DNA of 64,000 nucleotides from CAYRSS01 sp964426945 (GTDB lineage Bacteria; Planctomycetota; Phycisphaerae; UBA1845), in NCBI GenBank assembly GCA_964426945.1, contig CAYRSS010000020.1, forward strand, positions 5,708 to 69,707, given 5' to 3'. The position numbers and the translations under genes were made by a program. Numbering within the stretch: position 1 is the stretch's first letter; each line of letters begins with the position of its first letter. The notes under the pieces are model-generated. The model was given only the letters and a program-made list of their open reading frames with translations. It did not search any database and was not told the DNA's origin. This document shows, piece after piece, positions 33,690-42,496 of the stretch.

Positions 33690-35153
33690 TCAGTCGCCGC
33701 AGGCTGACTCTGCACAGCTCGTCCCTTCGCCCAGGAAGAAGTCGTTCGGGTCGAAGCGGGTGTCGGGCACGCCGCCGTTGAGCCCGCTGCCGTCCTGGTA
33801 GTCGGGAAGCGGTGCACAGAGCCCGATATTCGCCGAGACCTGCCCGCGATCGGCGGCGTTGATGGCGCCGTTACCGTCGAGGTCGTAGAGGCAAATCGCG
33901 ACGGGGTCGGTCTGGCCGATGTTGGCCGAGACGATGCCGCGGTCGCCCGCGTTGACCACGCCGTTGCCGTCGGCATCACCGAAGCAACCCACGAAGGTCG
34001 CCGGGTGGTGCTGCTTGACGTCGCAGGCGAACTCGCAGGTCTCGAAGAGGCCGTCCGTGCAGGCGCCGCCGACGCAGCACGCACCGCTGCACGCGTCACC
34101 CACACCGTCGCCGTCGATGTCATCCTGCGTCGGGTTGGGCATCGACACGCAGTTGTCGCACGCATCGCCGATGCCGTCCTGATCGCGATCCTCCTGGCCG
34201 GGGTTGTAGTCCTCCGGGCAGTTGTCGATTGAGGCGATCCCGTCCAGATCGCCGTCCGGCGCCCGCTGCACCAGCGGGATGATCTCGACGAGGCCGGCGT
34301 CCGACTCGTTCGGCGAGGTCTCCGGCTCGGAGATCGCCGCGACGGCCACCGGAAGGTACTCGTCGCCGAAGCGGGCGTAGGCCAGGCCGATGCCGAGTTC
34401 GACGGGGGTGCCGCCCTGGGCGTCGAAGATGCGGTCGCCGATCTCGGTCACGACGGCGGTGCGCGAACGCAGCACCAGCCCCTGCGGCAGCACGAACTGC
34501 GGCCAGCTCACCTGAAGGCGGGCGATCTGCCCGAGGTTCGACACCGCGACCCGCACCCGCGACTCGAGCACCGGAAGGCCGTTGATCATGCGATCGGCCG
34601 AGATGAGCAGCTCGCGATCATAGGGTGGCAGCGAAATCTCGTTGACCACGTCGAAGAGCTGCCCGCGCAGCGGCGTGACGTCGAAGTCTACGGTCGCCAC
34701 GCGCTCGCCACGGGGCACGCCCAGCGTGTCGAGCATCCCGTTGAAGATCTGCACCGCCGCGGTGGCCGGCAGCGAGGTGTGCGGATCGTCATCGTAGCTG
34801 AAACGTCGGGGCTTGCTGGCGTAGCGGATGCGGCCCTCGGCGTAGTCCATCTTGATGAACATGCTGTCGTCGACGTCACGCGCTTCGAGGAGGCCGCCGG
34901 CCTGCACGATCTGCGTGGGCGTGGCGTCCTCGACGGCCAGGCCGACCCGCCCCGGGCCCATACCCCCCATCCAGTCCGGGCCCTGCGGGGCTGCAAGGAT
35001 CTGCGTGGTCCAGGTGGGCAACAGCGACTCAACCTGGGCGTCGTAGGTCCTCGGGTCGACCTGGCCGAAGGCCGGACCGACAAGAACAAGCATGGCAAAC
35101 ACTGCGTAACCGCCACAGCGGCGGGTCAAATTGTTGTTGAGCGAGGCGTTCAT
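33690..35153 (-). CDS. Secreted protein with TSP3 and class II dockerin-like module
   Basis: The 487-residue product has a signal peptide (to about residue 30, GPAFG), an N-terminal domain of unknown fold (about 270 residues, with SRVRVAVSNLGQIARLQVSW), two thrombospondin type 3 repeats (GDLDGIASIDNCPEDYNPGQ and DQDGIGDACDNC), and a C-terminal Ca-binding module: GACCVGGACTDG, CDVKQHHPATFVGCFGDADG, two loops with NAGDRG and NAADRG, then LCAPLPDYQDGSGLN and the end GTSCAESACGD. The same module ends the product of 61019-63550 and is embedded in 13918-15522. AAAGGA lies 8 nt before ATG 35153. It is 90 bp downstream of the secreted caspase-like gene and may share its transcript. Confidence 0.82.
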   Translation of the reverse strand: MNASLNNNLTRRCGGYAVFAMLVLVGPAFGQVDPRTYDAQVESLLPTWTTQILAAPQGPDWMGGMGPGRVGLAVEDATPTQIVQAGGLLEARDVDDSMFIKMDYAEGRIRYASKPRRFSYDDDPHTSLPATAAVQIFNGMLDTLGVPRGERVATVDFDVTPLRGQLFDVVNEISLPPYDRELLISADRMINGLPVLESRVRVAVSNLGQIARLQVSWPQFVLPQGLVLRSRTAVVTEIGDRIFDAQGGTPVELGIGLAYARFGDEYLPVAVAAISEPETSPNESDAGLVEIIPLVQRAPDGDLDGIASIDNCPEDYNPGQEDRDQDGIGDACDNCVSMPNPTQDDIDGDGVGDACSGACCVGGACTDGLFETCEFACDVKQHHPATFVGCFGDADGNGVVNAGDRGIVSANIGQTDPVAICLYDLDGNGAINAADRGQVSANIGLCAPLPDYQDGSGLNGGVPDTRFDPNDFFLGEGTSCAESACGD

Positions 35154-35243
35154 GGCTGATTCCTTTGCGTTCTTCGAGCTTGGGCTCGCTGGTCTCGGGA
35201 GCATCGGCTGCCGGTCCGTCCGGCGGCGGTGTTCAGGTCAGGG

Positions 35244-36152
35244 CTACAACGGATCCTCGGACTTCGGGTCGCAGCCACCGATGGCGAACACGCCGACGAA
35301 GCCGATGTTGTTGTGCGACAGGTCGCCGTAGACCCAGTCGTATTCCTCGTGCGTCAGCCGCGACTCGCAGTTGGACGCGCTCGTGCCGACGCCATGAGGA
35401 ACCGGGCAGTGATCATGCGGCTGCCACGGCTCGTACCAGTGGCCCTTGTCGTAGTGGTTGTCGATCCAGGACTCGGCCACGCCGATGTCGAACGCGTCGT
35501 CGGAGAAGCGACGGTAGCGGCCGTTGTAGATCGTGCTGATCCACATCAGGCCGTGCCACCCGTCGATCTGGTGGAGCCCCTGGTAGGTTTCGTACCACTC
35601 CGGATACCACGACTCCTCGTTCATGCTCTCGCAGGAGGAGAAGTGCAGAAACTCAAGGTCGCCGTCACCGAACCGCATGTGGTTCTGTTCGGCCGCGCAG
35701 CCGCCGCCGGGGTTCTCGTCGACGCGAACCGTGCCCTTGTAGCGCTCGCCGTTCTGGTCTTGGCCGTGAAGGGCGATCATGCAGACGTCGACGTCGTCAG
35801 GGCGATCGTTCCAGTGATCGCGGCCCCAGTCGACAACGTCCGCGTCCGTGAAATCGCTGTCGACGATGTTGCCGTTCTGGTAGAAGCCGTCGCGGACCCA
35901 CGCCTTGGAACCGTGGCCGTGGGGAGTGCTGTCGTTGTCGGTGATGTCGTCGTACCACGCGCGGACCATGTTGTCCCACGAGGTGCGCTTGCTGCCGCTG
36001 CAGTCGGCGGTCCACTGTGTGATCACGCGGACCACGGCCGACTTGCTGCTGGTGGAGGGCACGGACTGCCCCCACGCCGGGACGGTCGTCGCGGTCACAC
36101 CCAGGACGGCTGCACCGTGCATCCATCTGTGAAGTGTGCTGTTGCGTTTCAT
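35244..36152 (-). CDS. Secreted protein resembling DUF6345/caspase-like fold
   Basis: The 302-residue product has a signal peptide (about 1-29) and a single domain. MIALHG (His129) and FLHFSSCESMNEESW (Cys174) look like the His-Gly and Cys pair of caspase-type peptidases, and GLHQIDGWHGLMW is a typical phrase of the DUF6345 group. Assignment is from memory of such phrases and is moderate; a cysteine-peptidase activity is inferred, not shown. GAGGAG lies 8 nt before ATG 36152. It is downstream of a strong terminator, so it starts its own transcript, likely together with the gene at 35153. Confidence 0.6.
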   Translation of the reverse strand: MKRNSTLHRWMHGAAVLGVTATTVPAWGQSVPSTSSKSAVVRVITQWTADCSGSKRTSWDNMVRAWYDDITDNDSTPHGHGSKAWVRDGFYQNGNIVDSDFTDADVVDWGRDHWNDRPDDVDVCMIALHGQDQNGERYKGTVRVDENPGGGCAAEQNHMRFGDGDLEFLHFSSCESMNEESWYPEWYETYQGLHQIDGWHGLMWISTIYNGRYRRFSDDAFDIGVAESWIDNHYDKGHWYEPWQPHDHCPVPHGVGTSASNCESRLTHEEYDWVYGDLSHNNIGFVGVFAIGGCDPKSEDPL

Positions 36153-36350
36153 CGCTGATCTCCTCTGCATGCCGAACTTCGGTTCGCCGGTCGGAGCCGT
36201 CCTCCGGCCTCACGGGCGGGTAGGCCTTGGTGCGGTGCGCCGCATCCGTCTCCGCCTGCAGGGAAACGCAGCCCGGCCGGGGGTCTTACACCGCCCGTCA
36301 AAAAAGCCGCCCAGCGACCTGCGAACAGCTCCGAGGCCCCTGGGCGCAAG

Positions 36351-36379
36351 AAAAAGGGGGCGGCCTGGGCCGCCCCCCG
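36351..36379 (-). terminator. Rho-independent terminator
   Basis: A 10-bp stem GGGGGCGGCC/GGCCGCCCCC (36357-36366 with 36369-36378) is followed on the minus strand by TTTTTCTT. It ends the transcript of 36413-38080. Confidence 0.9.
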
Positions 36380-36412
36380 ATCACCCTTTGGGATCTCCCG
36401 AAGCCGGATCGA

Positions 36413-38080
36413 TCAGTCGCCGTGGCTGATCGTCAGCGGCACGCGGACGTACTTTGCACCGATATTCACGGTGCCGATCCCGAGCTCCCAGCCATCGCCG
36501 AGGTTCACCGCCCGGCGAATCAGACGCGTCGAGCTGCTGTGCTCGGTCGCCGCGCTCTGCACGCTGCTGCGGATCGAGGCCAGCACCGCCGGCGGCAGCG
36601 CGCTGCTGGGGATCGTCACGCCACCCATCGTGATCGAGCCGGTCAGCCCGGAGACGTCGGCGCTGACGAGCTGCCAGCGGATGTCATTGCCGGTGGTCTG
36701 CACACGGACCCTGACCTGGATCGTCGCCGAGAGATTGGCGCTGGCCGTGCCGGCACTGCCCGCCAGGCCGCCGCTGAACTGGAGCTGCACCTGGTCATTC
36801 GTTCCGGGGGCCTTCGTAGCCCGCGGCACCGACGGGTTGACGAGGTTCAGCGACATGGCGGGGACGCGGATGGTCTGGGTGCCCATGCGGATGTTCTGGG
36901 CCGGGATCGCGACCGGCTGGCTGAACGTGCCGGCCTGAAGCAACTCGTACATCGCCTTGTCGAACATCGACAGCGGGAGCCACACCTGCATGTCGCCGGC
37001 GGCGGCCTCATTGGCGGGCGTCTGCGTCCCACGGTTCAGGTAGGTGTACTCCAGGTCGGGGAACTGCTCGCCCGATCCCGAGAAGCCGAGCGACCACTCC
37101 GTCATCAGGCGGTTCGGGTTGGCCCGGGTGTGGAAGGTCTGCAGCCCGACGGTGCCGACGGCCAGCTCACCGCCCGGAAGCGGGATCGGATTGGTCACAC
37201 CGAACTGGCCCTGGTTGCGGACAGCCTGCGTGATGAGGTCCGACACCGCGTCCTCAACAAGGTCGCCGCGCTGCAGAAGCTGGTTCGCCAGCCGCGTGGC
37301 GGCCTGGTTGACCGTGCACGTTCCCGTCTGGCCGAATACCTGGCAGGCGCCGCGGCCGAAGAAGTTGATGACCTCGGTGATGAAGAGCGAGTCCTCAATG
37401 GAGACCTCGTCAACGCTGGCGGAGAAATCGGAGATCGAGACTCGCAGGTTGCTCCCCGAACGGGTCACGGCCGCGGAGACATCCATCTCCACCCCTTCCA
37501 CGTCGAAAAAGAAGGTCTCCGACAGGTTGAACCGGTTGCGGATGTCAGCCGGCAGCCAGCTCAGCAGCGGCGAGTTGCACGAGGTGAACAGGTTCAGCGA
37601 AGTGTTGAGCTCGGCATCGGGGATCTCCACAGAGCAGTTCACCGAGCCGGTGTTCGCCGCGCCGTTGCCGGCGAAGGCGGCCGCGAAGGACTCCGAATCG
37701 ACCGGCAGCGAGATGTTCACGTTGCCTACCCGCATGCGGAAGCGAACGTTGGCGAGCTGGAAGCCCATGATGTTGAAGTTGAAGGTCTGGTCGTACAGCG
37801 TGAAGCCGGGGATCTGGATGTCGTCGAGTCCGGCCTGATCGGCGAGGTACGGAATCACTTCCTCGTTCACCGCGCCGAGCGTGTTGATGCGAACCACGGC
37901 GTTGTCGATGCCCGTCGCGGGCTGGGCGACCACCGCCCCGCTGCCCGTGAGCAGCATCACCGCGGCCGCTACGTAGCCGCTGAACCACCGGCGGGCGCCC
38001 TGCCGACGTCCGTAGCCCTTCGAGCTCGTGTTGACCTTCGTCCCGTACCCGACCGTCGTGTTGTTGATCGCAGCGTTCAT
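36413..38080 (-). CDS. Secreted protein of unknown family, divergent from sigma/kinase module 2
   Basis: The 555-residue product has a long N-region followed by a hydrophobic segment (about residues 36-53, YVAAAVMLLTGSGAVVAQ) as a signal peptide. The rest is beta-rich with no recognised family: VNEEVIPYLADQAGLDD, then long regions such as SVDEVSIEDSLFITEVIN, a two-cysteine stretch CQVFGQTGTC, and a C-terminus ELGIGTVNIGAKYVRVPLT. No dockerin-like tail is present. GAGGAG lies before ATG 38080 (spacing about 7). It is transcribed away from the ECF sigma gene at 38295, as in the other three modules, and its transcript ends at the terminator at 36351-36379. Confidence 0.75.
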   Translation of the reverse strand: MNAAINNTTVGYGTKVNTSSKGYGRRQGARRWFSGYVAAAVMLLTGSGAVVAQPATGIDNAVVRINTLGAVNEEVIPYLADQAGLDDIQIPGFTLYDQTFNFNIMGFQLANVRFRMRVGNVNISLPVDSESFAAAFAGNGAANTGSVNCSVEIPDAELNTSLNLFTSCNSPLLSWLPADIRNRFNLSETFFFDVEGVEMDVSAAVTRSGSNLRVSISDFSASVDEVSIEDSLFITEVINFFGRGACQVFGQTGTCTVNQAATRLANQLLQRGDLVEDAVSDLITQAVRNQGQFGVTNPIPLPGGELAVGTVGLQTFHTRANPNRLMTEWSLGFSGSGEQFPDLEYTYLNRGTQTPANEAAAGDMQVWLPLSMFDKAMYELLQAGTFSQPVAIPAQNIRMGTQTIRVPAMSLNLVNPSVPRATKAPGTNDQVQLQFSGGLAGSAGTASANLSATIQVRVRVQTTGNDIRWQLVSADVSGLTGSITMGGVTIPSSALPPAVLASIRSSVQSAATEHSSSTRLIRRAVNLGDGWELGIGTVNIGAKYVRVPLTISHGD

Positions 38081-38187
38081 GGCATTCTCCTCGTGTCTGG
38101 TTTCCGACCGCGGGCCGCGTCCGGTGCACCGTGCACCGTCGCGAACCGCGATCACCATGAACTGCCGAATCCCCTCGCCGGCTCCAT

Positions 38188-38209
38188 CACCGCCGGGGAG
38201 TTTTTTTGG
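38188..38209 (+). promoter_or_regulatory. Sequence shared with module 1 intergenic region
   Basis: CACCGCCGGGGAG followed by TTTTTTTGG closely parallels CACCGCCGGGGCCA plus TTTTTCTTGG at 15735-15758. Both lie between a sigma factor gene and its divergent secreted gene, in the same orientation relative to the sigma gene. Confidence 0.35.
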
Positions 38210-38294
38210 TGAGGGGGTCGAATTGGGGCCGAATTGACCCTCCGGGGCCGCGTCGATAGCATTCCCAGCCAATCCAGCGTGAGTGAACAGCCAC

Positions 38295-38918
38295 ATGGCG
38301 GGTGAATCGTTCGAATCGGCGGGCGCGGAATCGGCGGGGCAACTCGCGGCGCTGGACGACCTGTTGCGGACCTGCGCCCAGGCCGATCGCGAATCCGTCA
38401 CCGCCGCCTTCCCCGCGATCTACGCGGAACTCCACCGTCTCGCCCAGCGTTACCTGCGTCGCGAGCGCCCGGATCACACCCTCCAGGCCACTGCCCTCGT
38501 CAACGAGGCGTACCTGCGCCTGCAGGAGGGGGCCCGACCGGTCTGGTCGGACCGGGCCCATTTCTTCCGGATCGCCGCGCGGAGCATGCGCCATATCCTG
38601 GTGAATCACGCGGAGCGGCACGGGGCGGCCAAGCGCGGCGGCGGTCGGCGGCCGGCGGAACTCGAAGAATCTCTGGTCATGACTGATGGAGCCGCGGACG
38701 AAAACCTGCCACTTCTGAATGAGGCCCTGGTCCGCCTCAGCGAGAACTATCCGCAGAAGGCGGCGGTGGTCGAGCTGCGCTATTTCGGCGGATGCACCAT
38801 CGACCAGACCGCCGAAGCCCTAGGCATCAGCACGGCGACGGTGGAGCGCGACTGGCGATTCGCCCGCGCGTGGCTGCTCGACGCGCTCAGCGGCGACCAG
38901 GGGTCCGGCTCGCGCTGA
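38295..38918 (+). CDS. ECF-type sigma factor (Sig-70_X6/TIGR02999 type)
   Basis: The 207-residue product has region 2 motifs (YAELHRLAQRYLRRERPDHT, LQATALVNEAYLRLQ, FFRIAARSMRHILVNHAERH) and region 4 (VVELRYFGGCTIDQTAEALGI, TVERDWRFARAWL). These place it in the same group as the factor at 15978. Start ATG 38295, with GTG 38283 as an alternative; neither has a strong ribosome site. A membrane-anchored kinase gene follows at 63 bp, and a secreted protein gene is transcribed divergently. Predicted to direct RNA polymerase to a specific gene set, likely under kinase control. Confidence 0.9.
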   Translation: MAGESFESAGAESAGQLAALDDLLRTCAQADRESVTAAFPAIYAELHRLAQRYLRRERPDHTLQATALVNEAYLRLQEGARPVWSDRAHFFRIAARSMRHILVNHAERHGAAKRGGGRRPAELEESLVMTDGAADENLPLLNEALVRLSENYPQKAAVVELRYFGGCTIDQTAEALGISTATVERDWRFARAWLLDALSGDQGSGSR

Positions 38919-38981
38919 GCCGGCGGCCCGGCTGCTGCGCCGGCCCCCTTCGGTACGAATTCTGCTGCCAGGTGACATCGC

Positions 38982-41627
38982 ATGGCTGGTTCTTCAGGCA
39001 ACGCCGATCACGGGGACACGGCCCGTCTGGAATCGCTCTTCGAGCGGGCGCTGGAGCTGCCGCCGGAGCAGTGCGGCCCGTTTCTCGACCGAGAATGCGC
39101 CGACAACCCGGCACTGCGCGCGCGGGTCGCCCGGCTGCTGGACATGGACGCCTCGGGCGACCGCCGGCTCGATAAGCCTGCGGACCTGCCGGCAAGCCTG
39201 CTCGAAGCCGCGGCGCGCGATCCGTCCTCTTCCGGGCTTTTCGCTGCGGTGGGCGAGGGGCTGCGGCCGGGACAGCGGGTCGGGGCGTACGAGATCATCC
39301 GGCCGCTGGGGGCCGGCGGCATGGGCGCGGTGTACGAAGCCCGGCAGGCCCGTCCGGAACGCACCGTCGCCCTGAAGGTCATGAATCCCGCGCTCGCTGC
39401 GCCGGGTTCGCTGCGACGCTTTGAATACGAGGCCGAAATCCTCGCCCGCCTCCAGCATCCCGGCATCGCCCAGGTGTTCGAGGCCGGCGTGGCCGACGTC
39501 GGGCCGTTCCGCATCCCGTTCTTCGCGATGGAGTTGGTGCCCAACGCCACGACGCTGACGGCGTCCGCGGCACGCAGCGGGCTGGACCTGCGCGGGCGGC
39601 TCGAACTATTCCTGCAGGCGTGCGCGGCGGTCCACAGCGGCCACCTGCTGGGGGTGATCCACCGAGACCTCAAGCCGGGCAACATCCTCGTCGCCGAGGA
39701 TCGCCCGGCGACCGGGGCCGATCGCTCGGCCGCATCAAGCCGGTCGGTGCGGTCCACCTCAGGCGATGCACCGCGGGTGAAGGTCATCGACTTCGGCATC
39801 GCCCGGCTCGCGGATGGCCGCGACGGCGAAGGGGGCAGCCACACCCGCACCGGCGACATGGTCGGCACACCGGCGTACATGAGCCCCGAACAGGCCCGCG
39901 CCGACGGCACGATCATCGACGCGCGGGCCGACGTATACGCGTTGTGCGTCGTGCTCTTCGAACTGCTGACCGATCAGCGGCTTTACGCAGAACCCGCCCC
40001 CGGGATGGCCTGGCGCGACCGCATCCTGCGCGAGGAGCCGCGACGGCCATCTTCCGTCAACCCGGCGCTGAACGACGAACTCGACGCCATCATCCTCAAG
40101 GGGCTGCGCAAGGAGCCGGAGGAGCGCTACCAGTCGGTCGATCACCTCGCCGGCGACGTGCGCCGCTACCTGGCGGGCGAACCCATCGAGGCCAAGCGCG
40201 GCTCGACCGCGTACATGCTGCGCAAGACGCTGCGGCGGTATCGCGTGCCGATGGCGGTGCTCGGGCTGATCGTCGTGACGCTTGGGGTGGCCCTCGGGGT
40301 GTCGCTGTCGTTGTGGAGCCAGACCAAGGAGGCACTGGCCCTGGCTGAGCAGCGCAAGACGCAGGCGCAGGAGGCCGAGCAGCGCCAGGCCGCGGAAGCG
40401 CGCAAGGCCAACGAGGCCTTCGAATTCGTCCGCGACATCGTCACCCAGGAGGAACTGACGGCCGAGCTCCGCCACGATCCCGCCTGCCTGAGATCCGTGC
40501 TCGATGAGGGCGCGCGGCGCTTTGAAGCCAACCCGGACCTCGACATCGACGTGCAGGGGCGGATCGCGCTCTACCTCGCGCAGGGCTACCAGTTGCTCGA
40601 GGACTGGGAGGCCTCCCGCCTCTGGGGCACGAAGCTCCTGCAGATCCGGTCGCAGATCGCCCCGGCCAACGACGCGGCGGGCTTCACCTTCATGCTGGCC
40701 CAGGAATCATTCGCCGCCCAACTCGGGGACTTCTCCGCCGCGGCCACGGTCTTCCGCAAGCGATGCCGGGAGGCTGAGGAACTCTTCGGGCCCGACGCGC
40801 TGCCGACGCTGTTCGCCCGATTGAACCTCGGCGCATCGCTGCTGCTACTGGCCGACCACGATGGTTCCGAAGAGGCCATGGGCGACCTCATCGCGGTTTC
40901 TGATGCCGCTCTGGGCCGATTGCACTTCCTGTCGATCGGAGCGCACCTGACGCTGGTCGAGCTGCGCGTCGCACAGGGCCGTGCCGAAGAAGCCGTCGCC
41001 CTCGCCACGGAAGGACTGGCGCGGATCGAGGAGGCCGAGCCCGGCAACGCCAGCTCGCGTCTGGCGCACCTCAGTTCACTCGCCGGTGCGCAGCTCATGG
41101 CCGGCCGGCCGGAAGCGGCCGAGCCAATCTTCCGCGACATCTGGGAAAAAAGTGCCGCTTCGCTCGGCGAGGACGCCTCGCCGACGCTGGACCGTGCGTT
41201 CGGGCTCAGCGGGGCACTGCTGGAACTCGGCAGGCTGGAAGAGGCCGAGACGCTCCTGAACAGCATCTACGCCGCACGGCTGCGCACGGTGGGCGAGTCG
41301 CACCCCGTCACCGGCGAGACCCGCGCGAGACTCGGCGAGTTGCTCAACCGGCAGGGCCGTCACAACGAATCCGCCGAACACCTCGAGGCAGCTCTCGCCT
41401 TGTTCCGCGTCCAACTGCCCGAGTCCAGCCCGATGATCGTCAGGACGACCATCTCCCTGGCAGCGGCTGAATCTGGCAGGGGAAATGCCTCCCGGGCGGC
41501 AGAGTTGCTCGCCGCGGCGCGCAGCGCGGTCACCGGGTCGAACTCGACGGCGGTCATGCTTCGAGGATTGATCGACAACGCGGTGGAGTCGCTGCCGTCG
41601 TCGACCGAGACCAACGCCGCGCCCTAG
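38982..41627 (+). CDS. Membrane-anchored Ser/Thr protein kinase with TPR repeats
   Basis: The 881-residue product has a PknB-type kinase domain (about 103-400): LGAGGMGAVYEA, ALK Lys132, HRDLKPGN at 227-234, DFG at 270-272, YMSPEQ. One transmembrane helix lies at about 422-444, followed by about 25 residues of charged coiled coil (EALALAEQRKTQAQEAEQRQ) and TPR-like repeats to the C-terminus. Partner of the upstream sigma factor. AGGTGA lies 7 nt before the ATG. The C-terminal half is predicted to sense an envelope signal. The gene ends 4 bp from the convergent MarR-type gene. Confidence 0.93.
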   Translation: MAGSSGNADHGDTARLESLFERALELPPEQCGPFLDRECADNPALRARVARLLDMDASGDRRLDKPADLPASLLEAAARDPSSSGLFAAVGEGLRPGQRVGAYEIIRPLGAGGMGAVYEARQARPERTVALKVMNPALAAPGSLRRFEYEAEILARLQHPGIAQVFEAGVADVGPFRIPFFAMELVPNATTLTASAARSGLDLRGRLELFLQACAAVHSGHLLGVIHRDLKPGNILVAEDRPATGADRSAASSRSVRSTSGDAPRVKVIDFGIARLADGRDGEGGSHTRTGDMVGTPAYMSPEQARADGTIIDARADVYALCVVLFELLTDQRLYAEPAPGMAWRDRILREEPRRPSSVNPALNDELDAIILKGLRKEPEERYQSVDHLAGDVRRYLAGEPIEAKRGSTAYMLRKTLRRYRVPMAVLGLIVVTLGVALGVSLSLWSQTKEALALAEQRKTQAQEAEQRQAAEARKANEAFEFVRDIVTQEELTAELRHDPACLRSVLDEGARRFEANPDLDIDVQGRIALYLAQGYQLLEDWEASRLWGTKLLQIRSQIAPANDAAGFTFMLAQESFAAQLGDFSAAATVFRKRCREAEELFGPDALPTLFARLNLGASLLLLADHDGSEEAMGDLIAVSDAALGRLHFLSIGAHLTLVELRVAQGRAEEAVALATEGLARIEEAEPGNASSRLAHLSSLAGAQLMAGRPEAAEPIFRDIWEKSAASLGEDASPTLDRAFGLSGALLELGRLEEAETLLNSIYAARLRTVGESHPVTGETRARLGELLNRQGRHNESAEHLEAALALFRVQLPESSPMIVRTTISLAAAESGRGNASRAAELLAAARSAVTGSNSTAVMLRGLIDNAVESLPSSTETNAAP

Positions 41628-41631
41628 CGCG

Positions 41632-42255
41632 TCACGCGTCTGCGGGTCTGCGCGGCGCCTGCGTCATGGCGACACGCCGCGAAGGCAGCGGATCGGCGTC
41701 GCGCGATGCGCCCGCGCGGGGCCGCCGCTTCGCCTCGTCCGGGCCCGGTTCCCCTTCGAAAGCGCACAGCAAGCGACGAAGCAGGCTCGCCAGCGCCGAC
41801 TGCTCCTCAGCAGACAGCCCGGCCAAATCGGCCCGGGCGCCGGCGAGACGCTCGGGCAGCGCCTTGTCGACCAGCCGCCGACCACGCGAGGTCAGTTGAA
41901 TGAGCACCCCGCGGCGGTCGTCGGGGTCCGGTTTGCGCACCACGAGCCCCATCTCCTCGAGCCGGTCGATGCGGTTGGTCATCGCGCCCGAGGACAGCGC
42001 CGCCAGTGCCGTCAGCCTTGTCGGCGAGAGTATGAATGGAGCCCCCGCGCGCCGGAGGGCCGAAAGGATGTCGAACTGCCAGAGGGTGAGCCCCAGCGGG
42101 GCGAGGCGGCGATCGGCACGCTGCTCAAAGTGCTTGTAAAGCATGAGCACACGGCTGGCGACGCCGAAGGGGGACACATCGAGCTCCGGCCGCTCCCGCC
42201 GCCATTGCTCGATGAACTCATCGGCGCGATCCCGTGCCGGTCGCTGCGTGGTCAT
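41632..42255 (-). CDS. MarR-family transcriptional regulator
   Basis: The 207-residue product has the MarR winged helix: LGLTLWQFDILSALRRAG, SPTRLTALAALSSGAMTNRI (recognition helix region), DRLEEMGLVVRKPDPDDRRG (wing) and DLAGLSAEEQSALASLLRRL (dimerisation helix). GGGAGG precedes ATG 42255. Upstream, three TTGACGTCAA-type palindromes overlap its own predicted promoter and the region before the divergent mscS-type gene, so autoregulation and control of that gene are likely. The ligand is unknown. The C-terminal 25 residues are basic and low in structure. Confidence 0.9.
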   Translation of the reverse strand: MTTQRPARDRADEFIEQWRRERPELDVSPFGVASRVLMLYKHFEQRADRRLAPLGLTLWQFDILSALRRAGAPFILSPTRLTALAALSSGAMTNRIDRLEEMGLVVRKPDPDDRRGVLIQLTSRGRRLVDKALPERLAGARADLAGLSAEEQSALASLLRRLLCAFEGEPGPDEAKRRPRAGASRDADPLPSRRVAMTQAPRRPADA

Positions 42256-42331
42256 CTATCCTCCCGAGGGGCGCCAGGCGCGGGCTGCGTCCGAATACAG
42301 GCACACACACTGGCCCCGAGGCTACAGGCGC

Positions 42332-42402
42332 ATGGTACCCGCCATTTATCTTGACGTCAAGATTCTTGACGCCAAACGATATCGGGCGTACTTTGACGTC
42401 AA
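42332..42402. promoter_or_regulatory. Three MarR-type operators over divergent promoters
   Basis: Palindromes: TTGACGTCAA at 42351-42360 (extended to the 16-bp ATCTTGACGTCAAGAT), TTGACGCCAA at 42366-42375 (one mismatch), TTGACGTCAA at 42393-42402. On the minus strand TTGACG (42360-42355), 17 bp, TACCAT (42337-42332) is a good promoter for the marR-type gene. On the plus strand TTGACG (42366-42371), 17 bp, TACTTT (42389-42394) could drive the mscS-type gene. Confidence 0.75.
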
Positions 42403-42496
42403 GATACAAGCGACAATCGCCCGATTCGACTCCGGGGAGGCCGCCGTGGCGGCCGTTCGCCCCCGCCGGCGTCGACCCGGGGGGAAGAAAGGAATC

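Noticed and set aside
36227..38212. 661-residue plus-strand frame opposite the module 2 secreted gene
   Set aside because: The minus-strand gene has signal peptide, ribosome site and terminator; the plus frame is Arg/His/Val-rich without features.
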